In this document: in pieces, positions 12,801-24,943 of the stretch
How positions within the stretch are numbered: position 1 is the stretch's first letter
Layout: the number at the start of each line of letters is the position of its first letter
Assembly (NCBI GenBank): GCA_038501785.1
Contig: JBAMJR010000003.1
Span: 2,202,501-2,266,500 of the forward strand
Source of the DNA: Myoxocephalus aenaeus
Taxonomy: Eukaryota > Chordata > Actinopteri > Perciformes > Cottidae
Reading direction: 5' to 3'
DNA: 64,000 nt
Program-made: the position numbers and the translations under genes
Notes under the pieces: generated by a model
What the model saw: the letters and a program-made list of their open reading frames with translations, nothing else
What the model was told of the DNA's origin: nothing
Database searches by the model: none

Positions 12801-13432
12801 TCAAATAAAGGGTTAAAAAAGTGAAAGCTAAAGAAAAGCTTCTTGCGTAAGTCATTCATTCATTAGTCCTGTTTGGGTCGAGCGCTAGGCTATCCATTGA
12901 ACGCAATTAATAATTCACTTTAGTCTGATATTGCAAATTATTGCAGCAAATGGAGTAATAAAACGTATCAGACTCAGTGTGCAAGAATTTAATTAATGAC
13001 GGATTACAAAAATATACCTAAAATATGTACTTTGTTTGCAAAGGCCTTCAACCTAGAAACATACAAAGAAAACAGCACTCGTAAAAAAAAAAAAGGCAAA
13101 ATGTTCAACATCTTTAGAATTGTAAAGGTTCATTCATTGGTCTGCTGAAGGCTGTCTGACCTCAATGCACCACATATTTAGTTTCTATTGGAGGATCTAC
13201 ATTTTCATAACCTCTTTAACTCGTCTTCAACTGTGGATTGAGTTAACTAAACGAAGACACAAGGCCATGGCGCTGTGCCCAGTTCAAATTACAAACATGC
13301 ATTGTTGTCTTCTGTGGCTACTGGAGGAATGAGTCTTTCCTTGTATTGACTGTCCGACATGGATGGTGAAATGCAGCCTGGGTTGTGGCTTCTTGACACT
13401 AAAAGCTGACCTTTAACGGTTGATATTATAGA
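9836..13432. other. No gene; unique sequence with TAATTA cores
   Basis: No exon or repeat family is recognised. Complex unique stretches at about 10330-10600 and 11190-11390 carry homeodomain-type TAATTA cores (near 11231 and 11309) and little repeat, which fits noncoding regulatory DNA but is only a compositional impression. A short (GT)n is at 11737-11754. Confidence 0.3.
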
Positions 13433-13640
13433 GCAGTGCTCCCCAACCTGTTTTGCCTTATAATACTCAGTGTGGACGTGGTCAGTGACCAGTTTAACCT
13501 TTTTTTTTCCTCGGTTTATTTCACTTATAGAATTGTTCAGGTCCAGTAAGGCAGTGTTTAATATTTCCCCACTAAAAAAACTGAAAAAGAAAGAAACTTG
13601 CTCGAAAATGTCATACCCAAACTAAAAGGGTGTATCTCTG
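13433..13640. repeat. Possible hAT-type terminal fragment
   Basis: The sequence opens CAGTGCTCCCCAACCT, the form of hAT ends that begin CAG followed by a CCAACCT word, and continues with worn repeat-like sequence. No matching 3' terminus or 8-bp duplication could be found downstream, so this may be one end only. Confidence 0.3.
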
Positions 13641-14108
13641 CAACCACTAGGGCTATTTGAATACTTTTGGTGTTATAATAAACAAGAATAATGTGAGATT
13701 TTGTTCAGATGTGTAAATATCAGTCTATATGTTACTGGTTAAGAATAAATAAAGATGACACGCAAAAATTAAAGGTTTTCAGGTCCGCCTAGAAAAAAAA
13801 TCACTTTCAGGATGATTATTTCTTGGAAATGATGCATTCGTAATGTCTAAACTTCTCCCAAATCATAACACAATATGTGAACATTATCTCTGCAAAGTTT
13901 GACTTTGAAAAAGTGAAGCAGAACAAAGTTAGAGAGGTAAAGTACAGAGAACATTCAGGCGAGAACTCAGTAAAAAACAAAGTTTAACAACAATACTTTT
14001 TATACTTTTATGATTATCTTTCTTTCTGTTTGAGTTTTTTATTAAATGGCTTACTGATTCTTGTAGAAAAGGCTTTGGTGTTTAATTTGATGTGCAACAT
14101 CAACATAT

Positions 14109-14114
14109 TTTATT
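14109..14114 (-). terminator. AATAAA polyadenylation signal (minus strand)
   Basis: TTTATT on the + strand is AATAAA on the minus strand, 163 nt past the stop codon of the candidate terminal exon at 14277-14422. That is a normal distance for a short 3' UTR. AATAAA is common by chance in AT-rich DNA. Confidence 0.4.
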
Positions 14115-14276
14115 GTGATTTATATGGGTTTTTTGCAATAAAAAAAAAAGAACCATAAATGGTCCTATGGTGTTTAAAAGGTGGGCCTTTGTAGATTTAC
14201 TTAAAAAATAACTTCATGTGATTTAACAATGTCTATAAGATGACAAGGATCAAATCCTAAATATTCAGTTTGTGAA

Positions 14277-14422
14277 TCAAGAAGAAGAGGAATGTGGCGC
14301 CGCAGGAGAAGGAACACAGACGGCCTCAAGCTTGTAGTGCAGTCCCTCTTTATGGGCAACGCTGTTAACAATGGGCATGTTGACCCCCGCCAGCTGCAAA
14401 CCTTTTTGGATGGCAGCGGCAC
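14277..14422 (-). CDS. Candidate terminal exon of an unidentified split gene
   Basis: Read on the minus strand, a strong acceptor (pyrimidine-rich tract ending CCTACAG at 14423) with a branch-point-like TACTAAT about 33 nt upstream opens an exon. It contributes two bases of a split codon, then 47 codons to TGA at 14279-14277. The peptide begins AAAIQKGLQLAGVNMP, contains VNSVAHKEGLHYKLEAV, and ends in a Pro/Ala/His stretch followed by four serines. The exon starts with the last two bases of a codon. The upstream candidate exon 32910-32998 ends with the first base, so together they form AGT (Ser) and stay open. AATAAA follows at 14109. I do not recognise the protein. Of the other two frames, one stops and the other is open but less protein-like. 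The evidence is splice sites, phase and composition, not homology. Confidence 0.5.
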
Positions 14423-15650
14423 CTGTAGGAAAAAGAAACAGCACAGTCGAAACGCATTAGTATCTCCCAGCGGCAACTCGCCACAGTTCAAGTTCATAAT
14501 CTTTCTCGCTCACATTATTAACATCTGCAGCCATTTAGCCCGCATGCATTTCCGGGCTTTGTGTTTGTCCCGTGCAAGTGTGAGCGCATTCACGTGCACA
14601 CACGCACACACACACACGCACATGTTTACTATTTGTCTGTGTACAGAAAGTGTGGGGATGCACTCATGGGTGGTTGAGTAATAGATGCTGCTGGTGCTCT
14701 GCCAGTGCCGCACGCCCTTGTTCATGAATTATAAAACCAAGAGCAATTATGGCTTTTACACAAATTAACCAAAGCATGCTGGATGCAAACTGTAATTGGG
14801 TCAGTGGTTATTTCCTGCAACACACCTGGGCTTGCAGTAAACGTTGGGTATCAATTATGAATGGCTCCTGTCCTACCCGGGGTGTGTAGCAGACCATGGC
14901 CTAACACAGCATATACAAAGGCATTAGCATACACACGATGACTGTAATGATCTCCATGATAAGGCCTTGCTGTCTCTTAGTCATATTCTAACAGGCTCTA
15001 TGTATATGCTTTGTCACAGAGGGGGAAGTTTGAATGTATTATTCCCTTTTGCTTCTGTTCTATTTTCAATAGCATTTTGAGAAACTGTATTAACGTTGAA
15101 TTGCCTTGTCGTATCAAAAGGTGCGTCTTCGTCCTCAATTGCTACGGTTTGGCAGATTTCCCGTTTAAAGAATGCCAGTCGTGTTTCTCTCCTACCACGC
15201 ATTATGTACATTTACTTAGTCAGAAAAAGGTCAAACCTTCAAAGGATACATGTCTTAAACCAGAAATAAACCAAACTATAGACTATTAACAAACCCCGAA
15301 TTAGAAGAGAGCTAAGATCACCTCAAGATCAAGACAACAATTCTAACCCTATGACTTTAATGATACAATGAAGCAACGGGAACATATTTCAATTAAATAA
15401 GAAATGCACAGTTCAATTCAGAGTTCAGGAAGCAGCTAAATTCATTTGTTGCCTTTATAGACACATACACAATACCCAGACAGGCTGTTCTCATTCACTG
15501 TTCTTACGAATACCTATACATAGTAATGACTCATTCATATGTAACCCATGTAATTGTAAGCTGCCAAGGAAGTCAGGTGATGTAGCATACAGAACAACAA
15601 AGTTGGAGACTACTTTTCTACGTAACTTCCATCCTTAACCAACCTAGTCA
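14423..15650. other. Candidate last intron of the minus-strand gene, left part
   Basis: No other exon is seen. A short (CA)n lies near 14597-14617. The stretch 14680-15010 is complex unique sequence with AATTA/TAATTG words and no repeat, a plausible conserved noncoding element that a cross-species alignment could test. Confidence 0.3.
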
Positions 15651-15965
15651 AGGCATGGCAAGTTTATTTGTATAGCACATTTCAACAACAAGGGGATTAA
15701 AAGTGCTTCACATAAAACCATTAAAAGCATCAAAACATAATGCAGAAGAAAACAAGATTTGAAAACAATTAAGAACATTCATTTTAAAACATAAAAAATC
15801 TGTCAAAAAGCAAAAAACTGAATAAAAGTTGCAGTGCAGTTTAAGAAATGAAATGCAGTAGTGAGATGCAGAAATTGATAAAAAAAATCTGTGAAACTGG
15901 TTCAATTAAAGGCAACAGCAAACAGAAAAGTCTTCAATCTGGATTTAAAGGAGCTGAGGGTCTCA
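15651..15965. repeat. Dispersed teleost repeat (TTTATTTGTATAGCAC type)
   Basis: It opens with the phrase AGTTTATTTGTATAGCACAT and AAAGTGCTTCACATAAAA. A run of A-rich words with AAAACA/TTAAAA follows, and it closes with AAAGTCTTCAATCTGGATTT. This arrangement recurs widely in teleost genomes as an old interspersed element. The class is uncertain. Confidence 0.6.
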
Positions 15966-16221
15966 TATAACCTTGTTCCCTGAAAGCTAGGGAAGTTATA
16001 TTACAAACGTACTTATTTTAACCCAAATCATGATTTTCTTTTTCCTGAACCAAAGAGTTGTGTTGCCTACAAAAGGTTCTGCCCTGCATGGGCTTACTCA
16101 GGTGCACCGGTCGCTCTTGTTGCTGGATGTCGACGTAGGAGAACGTCAGACATACGAAGCGTCGTATATGTGTACAGATTGTGAAGCCCTTCGAGGCAAA
16201 TCTGTAATTTGTGATTCTGGG

Positions 16222-16480
16222 CTATAGCTAGCGCTGCTGCTAGTTCCACGCTAACTTCCGCTAGCTCTCGCTAGTTCCAGTGAGGGGGGACCAGCCACGG
16301 CTCGACGCCCGACTCGGGCAGAGGGGACGTGGGCAGTAGCAGCAGCAGCGGGGAGCTAGCAGCAGCGCTAGCTTGCTACAGGGAGCTAGCAGCAGCAGCG
16401 GGGAGCTAGCAGCAGCGCTAGCTTGCTACAGCGGGGACAACCACCGAAGGTAGTAGCGGCTTGTAACCCGGCTTTTACGG
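16222..16480 (-). mobile_element. GCTAGC-rich TIR element, copy B
   Basis: The right end is intact (GCTTGTAACCCGGCTTTTACGG, next to TA at 16481-16482), while the left terminus is absent. The core (GGCTCGACGCCCGACTCGG, GGGCAGAGGGGACG) is the reverse complement of that in copies A, C, D and E, so it sits in the opposite orientation. Its subterminal GGGGACAACCACCGAAGG matches copy A. Internally, a GGGAGCTAGCAGCAGC module is repeated (16350-16430). Confidence 0.85.
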
Positions 16481-17049
16481 TATATAATGCGGTTTCACGA
16501 GGGTCAACCAAATATTAGCCAAAATGTGTAAAGGTATGCTACTCAGCTGGTTGTTCTTATCTGGGGCCATTTACTTCAGTAGCAGTCGTGCTCCAAGATT
16601 AAAAAAAAGTGAGTACTGACTTTTAACATATAGTATTCAGGGGAAAATCTGGCCAAAATTTGTCTAGCCATACAGTATCATGGTCAACTGTGCCAGTTAA
16701 CCACCACGCTACATGCTATCGGAGTGTGAATAGGCACAGCATGAACAACATGAACCATTTCATCGACGACTGTCAGAAGTATTTTCAGGTTGTGCTTATT
16801 TCTGCAGCTGTATGGAGTAAAATTGCACGACACGAATACTCCCAAGCTCCATTACATTACAGTCATGTTGAATGTACTCTAAACAGTTTTTGATCTAAAA
16901 AGGACGTAAGAATGAATGGATTGCTTTGATGTAAATGTAACGGTATTCCAGCATGTAGCTGCCTGACCGCCACAGTATATCTCCTGCATCTTAAATATTA
17001 ATATGGGCATTGCAAAGCCTTTGATAGTTGATGTGAATGTCTTCACAGG

Positions 17050-18716
17050 TTGGCGAGAGCCAACCTGTCCCACAGCATCAGGAAAGCTAAACAGGATTAC
17101 ACAAACAAGATAACCTGTCACTTTCAAGACAGCAGAGACACACGGAGCCTGTGGCAGGGCATTCAGACCATCACAGACTACAAACCCGCGCCACAGACCT
17201 GCGACAGCAACATCTCTCTGCTAAACGACCTCAACAGCTTCTTTGCACGGTTTGAAGCACAGAACAGCACTCGTCCACACAAGACTCCGCCTCCTCCCCA
17301 TGACCAGGTTCTGTGCCTGTCTGCTGCCAGCGTGAAGAGGACTCTCTCCACTATCAACACCCGCAAGGCAACAGGTCCAGACAACATCCCTGGTCGTGTG
17401 TTGAGGGACTTAAGCTTAAGGATGTCTTCACGGATGTTTTTAATACTTCTCTGAGACAAGCTGTTGTTCCATCATGCTTCAAGGCCACCACCATCATACC
17501 TGTGCCAAAGAAATCCACTCCGTCCTGCTTTAATGACTATCGTCCAGTGGCACTTACCCCCATAACAATGAAGTGCTTTGAACGGCTAGTCATGTCACAC
17601 ATCAAATCCATTCTCCCCCCCACACTGGACCCTTTCCAGTTTGCATACCGTGCCAAACGGTCCACGGAGGATGCAATCTGCTCTGCTCTCCACCCAGCCC
17701 TCACCCACCTGGACAAAAAAGACTCATATGTGAGAATGCTGTTCATAGACTTTAGTTCAGCGTTCAACACCATCATCCCACAACAACTCATCTGCAAACT
17801 TGACCAGCTGGGGCTCAACACCTCGCTGTGTAACTGGCTGCTGGACTTTCTCAGTGAGAGGCCACAAGCAGTACGCGTCGGCAACAACACCTCGAGCAGC
17901 ATCACTCTGAGCACAGGGGCCCCTCAGGGCTGTGTGCTCAGTCCACTGCTCTTCACCTTGCTGACACACGACTGCAAAACCACCTACAGCACCAATCACA
18001 TGGTCAAATTCGCAGACGACACCACTCTGATAGGTCTCGTCACCAAGGATGACGAGACCCACGACAGGAAGGAGGTCAACCTTCTGACCACGTGGTGCAG
18101 AGACAACAACCTCCTTCTGAACAACAGCAAGACCAAGGAGATTGTTGTTGACTTCCGGAAAGGCCACACCCAACACCCACCACTGACCATCAACGGTGCT
18201 GACATTGAACAAGTCAGCAGCACCAAGTTCCTGGGGGTGGACATCAGTGAGGACCTCTCGTGGACAGTCAACACGAAAACCCTGGCAAAGAAAGCACAGA
18301 GGCGCCTCTATTTCCTCCGGAAACTGAGGAAAGCAGGAAGCCCTCCATCCATCATGTGCACCTTCTACCGTGGCACCATCGAGAGCATCCTGACCAACTG
18401 CATCACTGTGTGGGGCGGAAGCTGCACAGACTACAGCAGGAAAGCCCTGCAGCGCATAGTGAATGCAGCTGGAAGAATCATTGGTGCCTCACTCCCCCCC
18501 CTCCCCTCCCTGCAGGACATATACAACACCCGCCTCACCCGCAAAGCGACCACGATTGTGAGCGACCCCTGCCACCCCTCACACGGTCTCTTCAGCCTCC
18601 TGCCCTCTGGGAGGAGATACCGGAGCCTCCGGGCTCGCACCACCAGACTGTCAACCAGCTTCATCCACCAAGCTGTCAGGAAGCTGAACTCTCTACCTCA
18701 CCACTCCCACATCTAG
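17050..18716 (+). pseudogene. LINE ORF2 reverse transcriptase, one frameshift
   Basis: The frame from 17050 carries the pre-RT and finger region (RANLSHSIRKAKQ, then [13 protein letters not shown]) until about 17405. A small indel there moves the reading to a second frame, open to TAG at 18716. Reverse-transcriptase landmarks follow in order: DYRPVALTP (about 17537), the palm motif [11 protein letters not shown] (about 17742), the [11 protein letters not shown] turn (about 17919) and the FADD catalytic box (18009-18020). The C-terminus (FLGVDIS, then [18 protein letters not shown] near 18570) is typical of L2-group LINEs. No second endonuclease is present. Both Asp residues of FADD are kept, so apart from truncation and the single frameshift the copy is young. 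Long antisense frames over it are shadows. Confidence 0.9.
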
Positions 18717-18777
18717 ACTCTGCTGCTAAACTGTCTGACCGCTGCTACTAACGCACACCTAAATAGTTTCCTAATCT

Positions 18778-19040
18778 GTTTTTGCACTATATGTTATATG
18801 TTTTTGCACTATATGTTATATGTGTTTGCACTATGTTTATATGTCTTTGCACTATGTTTATATGTTATATGTTGTCTATTTTTTACTTTTTTTTTTAAAT
18901 GTGCACTATTCACCTTATGTTTCTGCACTATGTTTATATGTTGTTTATATGTTTATATGTTGTTTATATGTTATATGTTGTCTAGTTTAGATGTTGTTTA
19001 TATGTTTATATGTTATATGTTGTCTATTTTTTACTTTTTT
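18778..19040 (+). repeat. LINE 3' UTR with tandem TTTGCACTATG/TTTATATG words
   Basis: Irregular tandem words of 17-25 bp built from TTTGCACTATATG and GTTTATATGTTATATG repeat here, with two poly-T interruptions. It lies between the LINE stop codon and the tail, so it belongs to the 3' UTR. The open frame through it (repeated FALCLYV) is a by-product. Confidence 0.85.
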
Positions 19041-19166
19041 AAATGTTGCACTATTCACTTTTTTTTCAGACAGTAGAGAAACATAATTTCAGGTCCTCTG
19101 TATGTTTGCACAATATGGAAGAAGTGACAAATAAAACTGACTTTGACTTTGACTTCAGTAATGTCT

Positions 19167-22100
19167 GCATATCTGCATGTACAGATACCTGCCTTGGAAG
19201 AAGAAGAAAAAATGGACCCCAGGCTATTGACAGAATTGTCAGATAAACTCAATATCTGTTCACCAAGAAAGGCAAGACACTGACGAAGGTTAAAATATGT
19301 AAATGTATAATTCAATCTCATTTATTAAAGAGCTATTAGACAATTGTAATAACCGGTATAACAAAAAAAAAAAGCATGCTTACCAAAGGTATAAATCATT
19401 AGTTGTTTAGCATTTAAGTTGTTCATGTCTGTGGATGAGTCGTAATCCTGAGCAATGACGAGCAAGATATGACGTTGGCGAAAACCACCTTGGTTGACAT
19501 ATCTGCTTTTATAGTTATTAAAAGGGAATCAAGTAAAAGAAAAATAGCCCCACTTTTGATTTAAATGAGCATAATGAGCAGACGGCTGAATACGCTGCAC
19601 AGCCACGATGTTCCGGATGTTCCAAACAATCGCTTCAATGGTCCATGTACTGTCTAGATAATGGTGTGATTAGACTGGAGACATGATTGCATGTTCTAAG
19701 TGAACCAAACTGAAGTGTATGTTCGAATGGATGATAAACAGGGAGATTGTGTAAGAAGTGCAGGGATGCAGATATTATTTTAATGAATATAATTGACGAA
19801 TGGAATACATTGTTCAGTATCAACATTTTTGTAATCTGCCAGATATGTTCATTAACGTTTGCTCTGGTTAAAAAAAATGAAAGCTACTTCAAGTGACTTT
19901 TACTTTGTGTTGATTTTGGCGGCCCCTGTGGACAAAAGCAGTAGTGCTTCAATAGAAAACCTGCGCAGTGTTCAACCCGTTGACACCGAGGACAAGCATT
20001 AAGAATAGAAATAGCCAATCTTTGCAGATCGTTTTCATTTACTTATGTTATTCATGTAGAAGCGTAAGTGTTCAATTGAGAGCATATGACAATTTCATAA
20101 CCATTTTAAAAAAGCCTCATAGCTACTTCAATCTCGGCGGCATTGATCTTCTCATGAAACACATTTGCTGTAGTATGAACTGTAAATGAGAAGTGAAGAC
20201 ATTCCTAGGAGACAAAGTTCATTTTAAAATATTGTATTAAATAGACCAAATAAAATAGTTTGAATCACATAGTATATGAGACACAAAAAACTCAAAAACT
20301 CCCCCTTAGGAATCAGTGAAAAATAAAGTCACTAAAGAGTTTGAAAAGCATCCTGCAAATCATTGTGAATTGCTGTGGTATTATATTTTAATATAAAATC
20401 GTATGACTGTAGACTGTATAATACTTCAAATGAAAGGGCCGTAAAGGAAAATGACAAACACTAACTTTCCAACAATCAGCCTCTATGGCTCACATCAGGA
20501 ACTGCTTACTGCTCTTTAAACACACGCTGTAAAAATATGACTAGAATGTGAAAGTGTATACAAATCAGCCTTTCATCACATCTTAAAGAACATAAAACTA
20601 CAGTAGATTTTGACTTCAGACTCAAGAGATCTGAACTGGAAGGGAGAAAAGATTTCTAGTTGTACATCAAAGAATGCGTCTGCGGTCGGGTCGGTGTACA
20701 GGGAGAGAAAAGCTTTGCAACAGATAAACTAGGGCCGGGCCCTGTATTGATTTTAAACAGGATCATAAAACCTTGAGTTCTAGTTTAATATAAAAACAAC
20801 CAACCTGAATAACATGCCTGGAAGTTATTGCTTCTCTCCAAAAAAAGCAAATATTGCCGCGTTTACCAATAAAGACCATTTTAATCACATAGTCAGAGAA
20901 GAATAGAATGTCAAATCGTGACTAAAGGTTGGGTTTGGGATTTCCAGACGTCTCCAGTATTCAGTCCTACTAGCAGCTGGTTTTCAGACCTTGTTTCTCT
21001 GCAAATACTTTGCATGTATTGATCGTGGGCAAAAAAAAAATGTAATACAGGAGTTTTAAAGTGTAAGAGCTGGATTGCATAGAATCACAACTGGATTGTA
21101 GCTGTAATGATTTTGCAGCCACAGATCCCTGCTGAGCTGCAGTCTATTCTATCGCCAGGTAGTCCCACATGAGGCCTCTGGCACAAAAGCCATTGCGACT
21201 TCTCCTAAAAGCCCATCTACTGCTCTGCAGGTGCACGAGTATAAAACTGAGCATGTTTTCAGGTCAAAGTGAACCAACTCATCCCTCCCACCAACAGCTT
21301 TCTTCCCTTCTGTCTAAAAATGCCACTATAGTCGAGCTTTTCCACCATTAAAGACTCACTTATGAAACTCAATTAAATATCATACTATTTCTCCTTGGTG
21401 GTCCCAGCTGAAATGAAATACATGACATTAACTAGACGGGCTATCACAGGGATTTTATTAAAAAGGTTCGGCTTAAAACAATGGTGACATTTAAGACTCC
21501 AGCAGTATTACTGGAGCCAGTGTGATGTAATATAGCAACGTAAGATAGGGGGGAAATCAAAGTCAAATCTGAATTGGTCGAAAAACAAAAATGGCACGGA
21601 TGCTGAAGATAACCAGTGTTTTTATCCCCGTCGTTTGTCTGATGTCCCAGCGTGAGCCCAGCTGACGTGAGGGCAAAATATGTTGCTCTGCAATATGGCA
21701 GCTTTGCAGCTCGATCACTTCCCCTCCTTGCAATTAGAGAGAGCCACTGTCACAGCTGTCACATGAGAATGACTCTAAATACAAAAAACTACAAAAAAAA
21801 CACAATATGTTCTCACCATTTCCATAAAAAAAAAAATCGAATAAAATCATTCTACTTTGATAGTCACCTTGTTTGGTTCTTGCACAGAAAGCTCAGACGT
21901 TGGACATTTTAACCCAATAAATCTATGAAATCTATTGTAGTTTTCAAAAAAAGGAAGCATCCTATTTCAATATCGTGCACAGGAAACATGATATGTGAGC
22001 TTCTGAACTACAACCGATGGGAGCATGAGCCTCTTCACATTAACAAAAGAAGGACTGTATATGTTGCCCTCGTGATATTATGTCTCGTGGATTCACAGGA

Positions 22101-23189
22101 GTTGATAGTCTTTTGTTATAAGCTTCAGGTTTGTTCTTTTTGTGCAAAGGCTAGTATTAATGAATGTGGGATTGATGCTAAAAAGCATGGAGGCCAAAAG
22201 CTCTTCAATGAAAAGGATATTATGAATGAAGTTTTAATAATTCGTCAAATTATTTCCAAATCCATCGCCGCATTCTTAAGTTCTGCTCTGACTATTTATC
22301 GTACAATGTCTTATTTATTTCAATTGTACAAAAGCACGAAAGCTTTTTTTTTTTTTTTTTGCCATTTCTACCTGTGTAAAAGAAAACCACAATAATCCTC
22401 TGACGCGACAGAAGCAGATATTAAACGTTTGTTATTTCGGTAAGTTATAAAAGCGCCATCTGTTTCCATGGCTTCATCCATTCATTGTGAAATCTGACAC
22501 CTTTGGGCTTCATGGACACACGTCAGACTCTTAAGTGGTGCGAGCAGATTTGAAGGACATAGAAAGGAACGCGCGTTTCCTTCCCCGCTCTGGGATCAGC
22601 GGGGGTCCATCAGCTTAAAGAACTGCGGCAGCATCCAATCTGTAAATCACCGCTTTCGCATTGGCCGGCGGCCTCGTCCCTTCTCAGCAACTACGAAGTC
22701 GAACCCGGTCACCTGTGTTCGTGTCACTGAGTCTTGGTCGCGCCGCTCTCCACCTTCAATCGTGGATCCGTGAGGTAGAGTGAGTCCAGAAGCGCAGACC
22801 TTGAACTGGAGGATACAAGCATATGATAAGCGTACATATGCTTGAGGACGCGCCTCGGCTCTCCTCCTCCACCACGCATTGTTTCTCCTGCTGTTTGGAG
22901 GAGCTCACCTTGAGCTGTTCTATCTGTTTCTATGGTGATTCTGCTTCTGAGTGTTCTCCCCTTTTATCGCCATTATGTTTAAAACACTTGAGGCAGTTTT
23001 TTTTTTTTTTACTATCAATACTGTGCAGGTGTTGATTTTGTTTGCGATGTGTATCAACTAATATATTATTTTCACTAATTCACTGCTTACCTTCGATCAA
23101 CTTATCGACCGGTTGAATTTGCGTTGTGTTTCTTTACAACGATGAGAACTTTGCACGTTGTTAATGCGTATTCATTATTGGATGCCTGG
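19167..23189. other. No gene recognised
   Basis: AT-rich sequence without a supported exon. A 156-codon frame at 21925-22395 crosses a poly-T tract and has no family resemblance. The 20172-20250 segment recurs at 31584-31660 (separate entry). Confidence 0.5.
20172..20250 (+). repeat. 79-bp segment shared with 31584-31660 (inverted)
   Basis: This segment includes GTAAATGAGAAGTGAAGACA and CATTTTAAAATATTGTATTA-type sequence. It is present, with few differences, on the minus strand at 31584-31660. The similarity fades beyond both ends. It is an uncharacterised dispersed repeat or part of one. Confidence 0.75.
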
Positions 23190-23659
23190 TGTAGCGTCCG
23201 GAAGAACTTAGTCAAACAACTTCTCTCGTTCGCAAAATTTATTTTCCTTGATCACAAGTAAAGTAACAAGCGCTGCAGTCTTGATAGCAGGGAGTCGTCC
23301 AGTCAACACGCAGGTTGACCGACCAAAAACATCCCGAACAGCCGGAAGTTCGGCTCTTTGATACACGGTTTTCCATCATGAACATCTAACATTTCTATTG
23401 GCTCTAACTCGTCTAAGAGGAGGAGAGTCGTGTCCTCATCTTTTCTCACAGGGCTGAAACGTGCAACGACCAGTCTGCTTCCCTAAAGTCAATATACTGA
23501 TAAACAGGTGTGGTGTTGTGGTGCAAAGCGTGGAACCTTGAGGAACGTTTCTCACAGACAGTATCTGTTAAAATGACCTCGCACAACCTGAACTCTAATA
23601 GACATAAGAATAGTGAAATGAAGAATATCTACAGAATATAACGATGTATATTATCAACA
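23190..23659 (-). mobile_element. Possible solo LTR
   Basis: On the minus strand, a 470-bp block starts TGTTGATAATATAC and ends GGACGCTACA, giving TG..CA termini. Inside are a CCAAT word (in GAGCCAATAGA), a weak TATA-like GTATCAAA and AATAAA at 23243-23238, about 50 bp before the end, in the usual LTR order. No target duplication is evident (CCTGG against TGGCA) and no internal coding sequence or second LTR is seen, so this is tentative. Confidence 0.35.
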
Positions 23660-24729
23660 TGGCAGGTGGGATACATGACAGTGGACCAACACTTCATTTG
23701 TAATCGTATAGCAAAAATGCAATGCCTTAAAAAAAAAGCATTTTTCGCTTGAAAAAAAAAAGCGATATTCCATGTGGGCTGCATTTATTCAGATTTCTTT
23801 TGGCCTCAGGCAGCCTACAAGCAATGTTCCAGAGATGAAAACATGTTAATCAGATGGAAATCACTGGGATGTCTTCTATGAGGAATACTGTCTTTAGTGT
23901 CATCATCATTCTCTGCATGTCAGGTTGGGCTTGCCAGGAGGTCAGTTAAGGTTATGGAGGAGGGATGAAGGCAACATTAATCTCACGCAACGACTCCAAA
24001 TAATGAATATGTGAAGCTTACGACTGGGAAAATAATGGAAAGCAAGACATTCGAAGCTAATTCAGGCTTCAGTGATTGAATTTATTGTGCCAGATACAAA
24101 TCATTTGAAAAGGTGTCCATGTGTATTCCCACTGAAATCCCAAACCTTTATGAGTGCATCAACACCAACGTGTTTCCGTCAAAGTAACGCGTACGCGCTT
24201 TTTCTCCAACAGATGCCCCTGAGTAAGTTCGCAAAAAGCAAAAGTTTGCAGAGAAGAGAAGGATGTTTTTGGTAAAATATTGGGAAGTTGCATATATTTC
24301 GAAAGTTGGGTTAAAAAAAAAAGTTTCTCAAAAATCCAGCAACACTTCCCAAACTAGAGGTAAACAGGAGTAAGATGCAAGAGAGCTAGAACGGAGGCCT
24401 GAACTCGGTCCGTACTCAACCGTTACTGCCAAACGTATGACCTCAGGCTATATCCATAACTTAAAGATACCTTGTGGAATTCTTCACCACTAGTTGCACT
24501 ACGGACTCATGTTTTTAATAGTGCGGCCTCTGTTTCAGCAGCTTGTGCATGAGGTTACCACGAATCACAGTCCTGCCACTGATTTCATGTCATTCTGCTG
24601 AGCCACAGTTGGTTGTTCTTTTAACTTAAATCAATATATTTTTCATTTTCTGATAGTATAGATGATGTATCAATCATATAAATGCTTGATATTTTGAACT
24701 ATGGCTTCTGTTTTTTACTTGATGAACCT

Positions 24730-24943
24730 TTTAATCAGACTCTTCATCTGCACTTTTTTTTACTACTGTCTTAATGTCCTTTTTATATTTTTTATATTTA
24801 TCTTGTTTACTGTATATTGTGTGTGGAAAAGAACAAAGAAAAAAGAAAAAGTACAAAGAGCAAAGTGAAACCGGAGTCAAATTCCATGTATGTGCAAATT
24901 TACATGGCCATTAAAGCTGATTCTGACTCTGATTCTGATTTTC
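24730..24943 (+). mobile_element. L2-type LINE 3' end
   Basis: The AT-rich 3' UTR leads to GAGTCAAATTCCATGTATG and CATTAAAGCTGATTCTGA, then a TGATTC-type short tandem tail (24918-24943). This is the usual end of L2 elements in fish. No coding part remains. It is a second LINE family, distinct from the 17-19 kb copy, whose tail is TTTGAC. Confidence 0.75.

Larger units (their letters stand above)
17043..19157 (+). mobile_element. L2-type (Maui-like) non-LTR retrotransposon, 5' truncated
   Basis: About 2.1 kb. It holds a reverse-transcriptase coding region, a 3' UTR rich in TTTGCACTATG/TTTATATG, and a tail ending AATAAAACTGACTTTGACTTTGAC. A near-identical flanking word (AATGTCT followed by TCA or GCA) occurs at 17036-17045 and 19160-19169, a probable target duplication with one mismatch. 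The endonuclease and most of the 5' part are missing, as expected from incomplete target-primed reverse transcription. The L2 assignment rests on the C-terminal region and the TTTGACT-type tail and would need a phylogeny. Confidence 0.85.

Noticed and set aside
17757..18212. 151-codon minus-strand open frame
   Set aside because: It is the antisense shadow of the LINE reverse transcriptase, whose sense strand carries clear RT motifs.
18778..19076. Membrane-like peptide with repeated FALCLYV
   Set aside because: It is a translation of the LINE 3' UTR tandem words downstream of the ORF2 stop.
21925..22395. 156-codon plus-strand frame
   Set aside because: AT-rich, runs into a poly-T (Phe run), no recognisable motif and no splice context.
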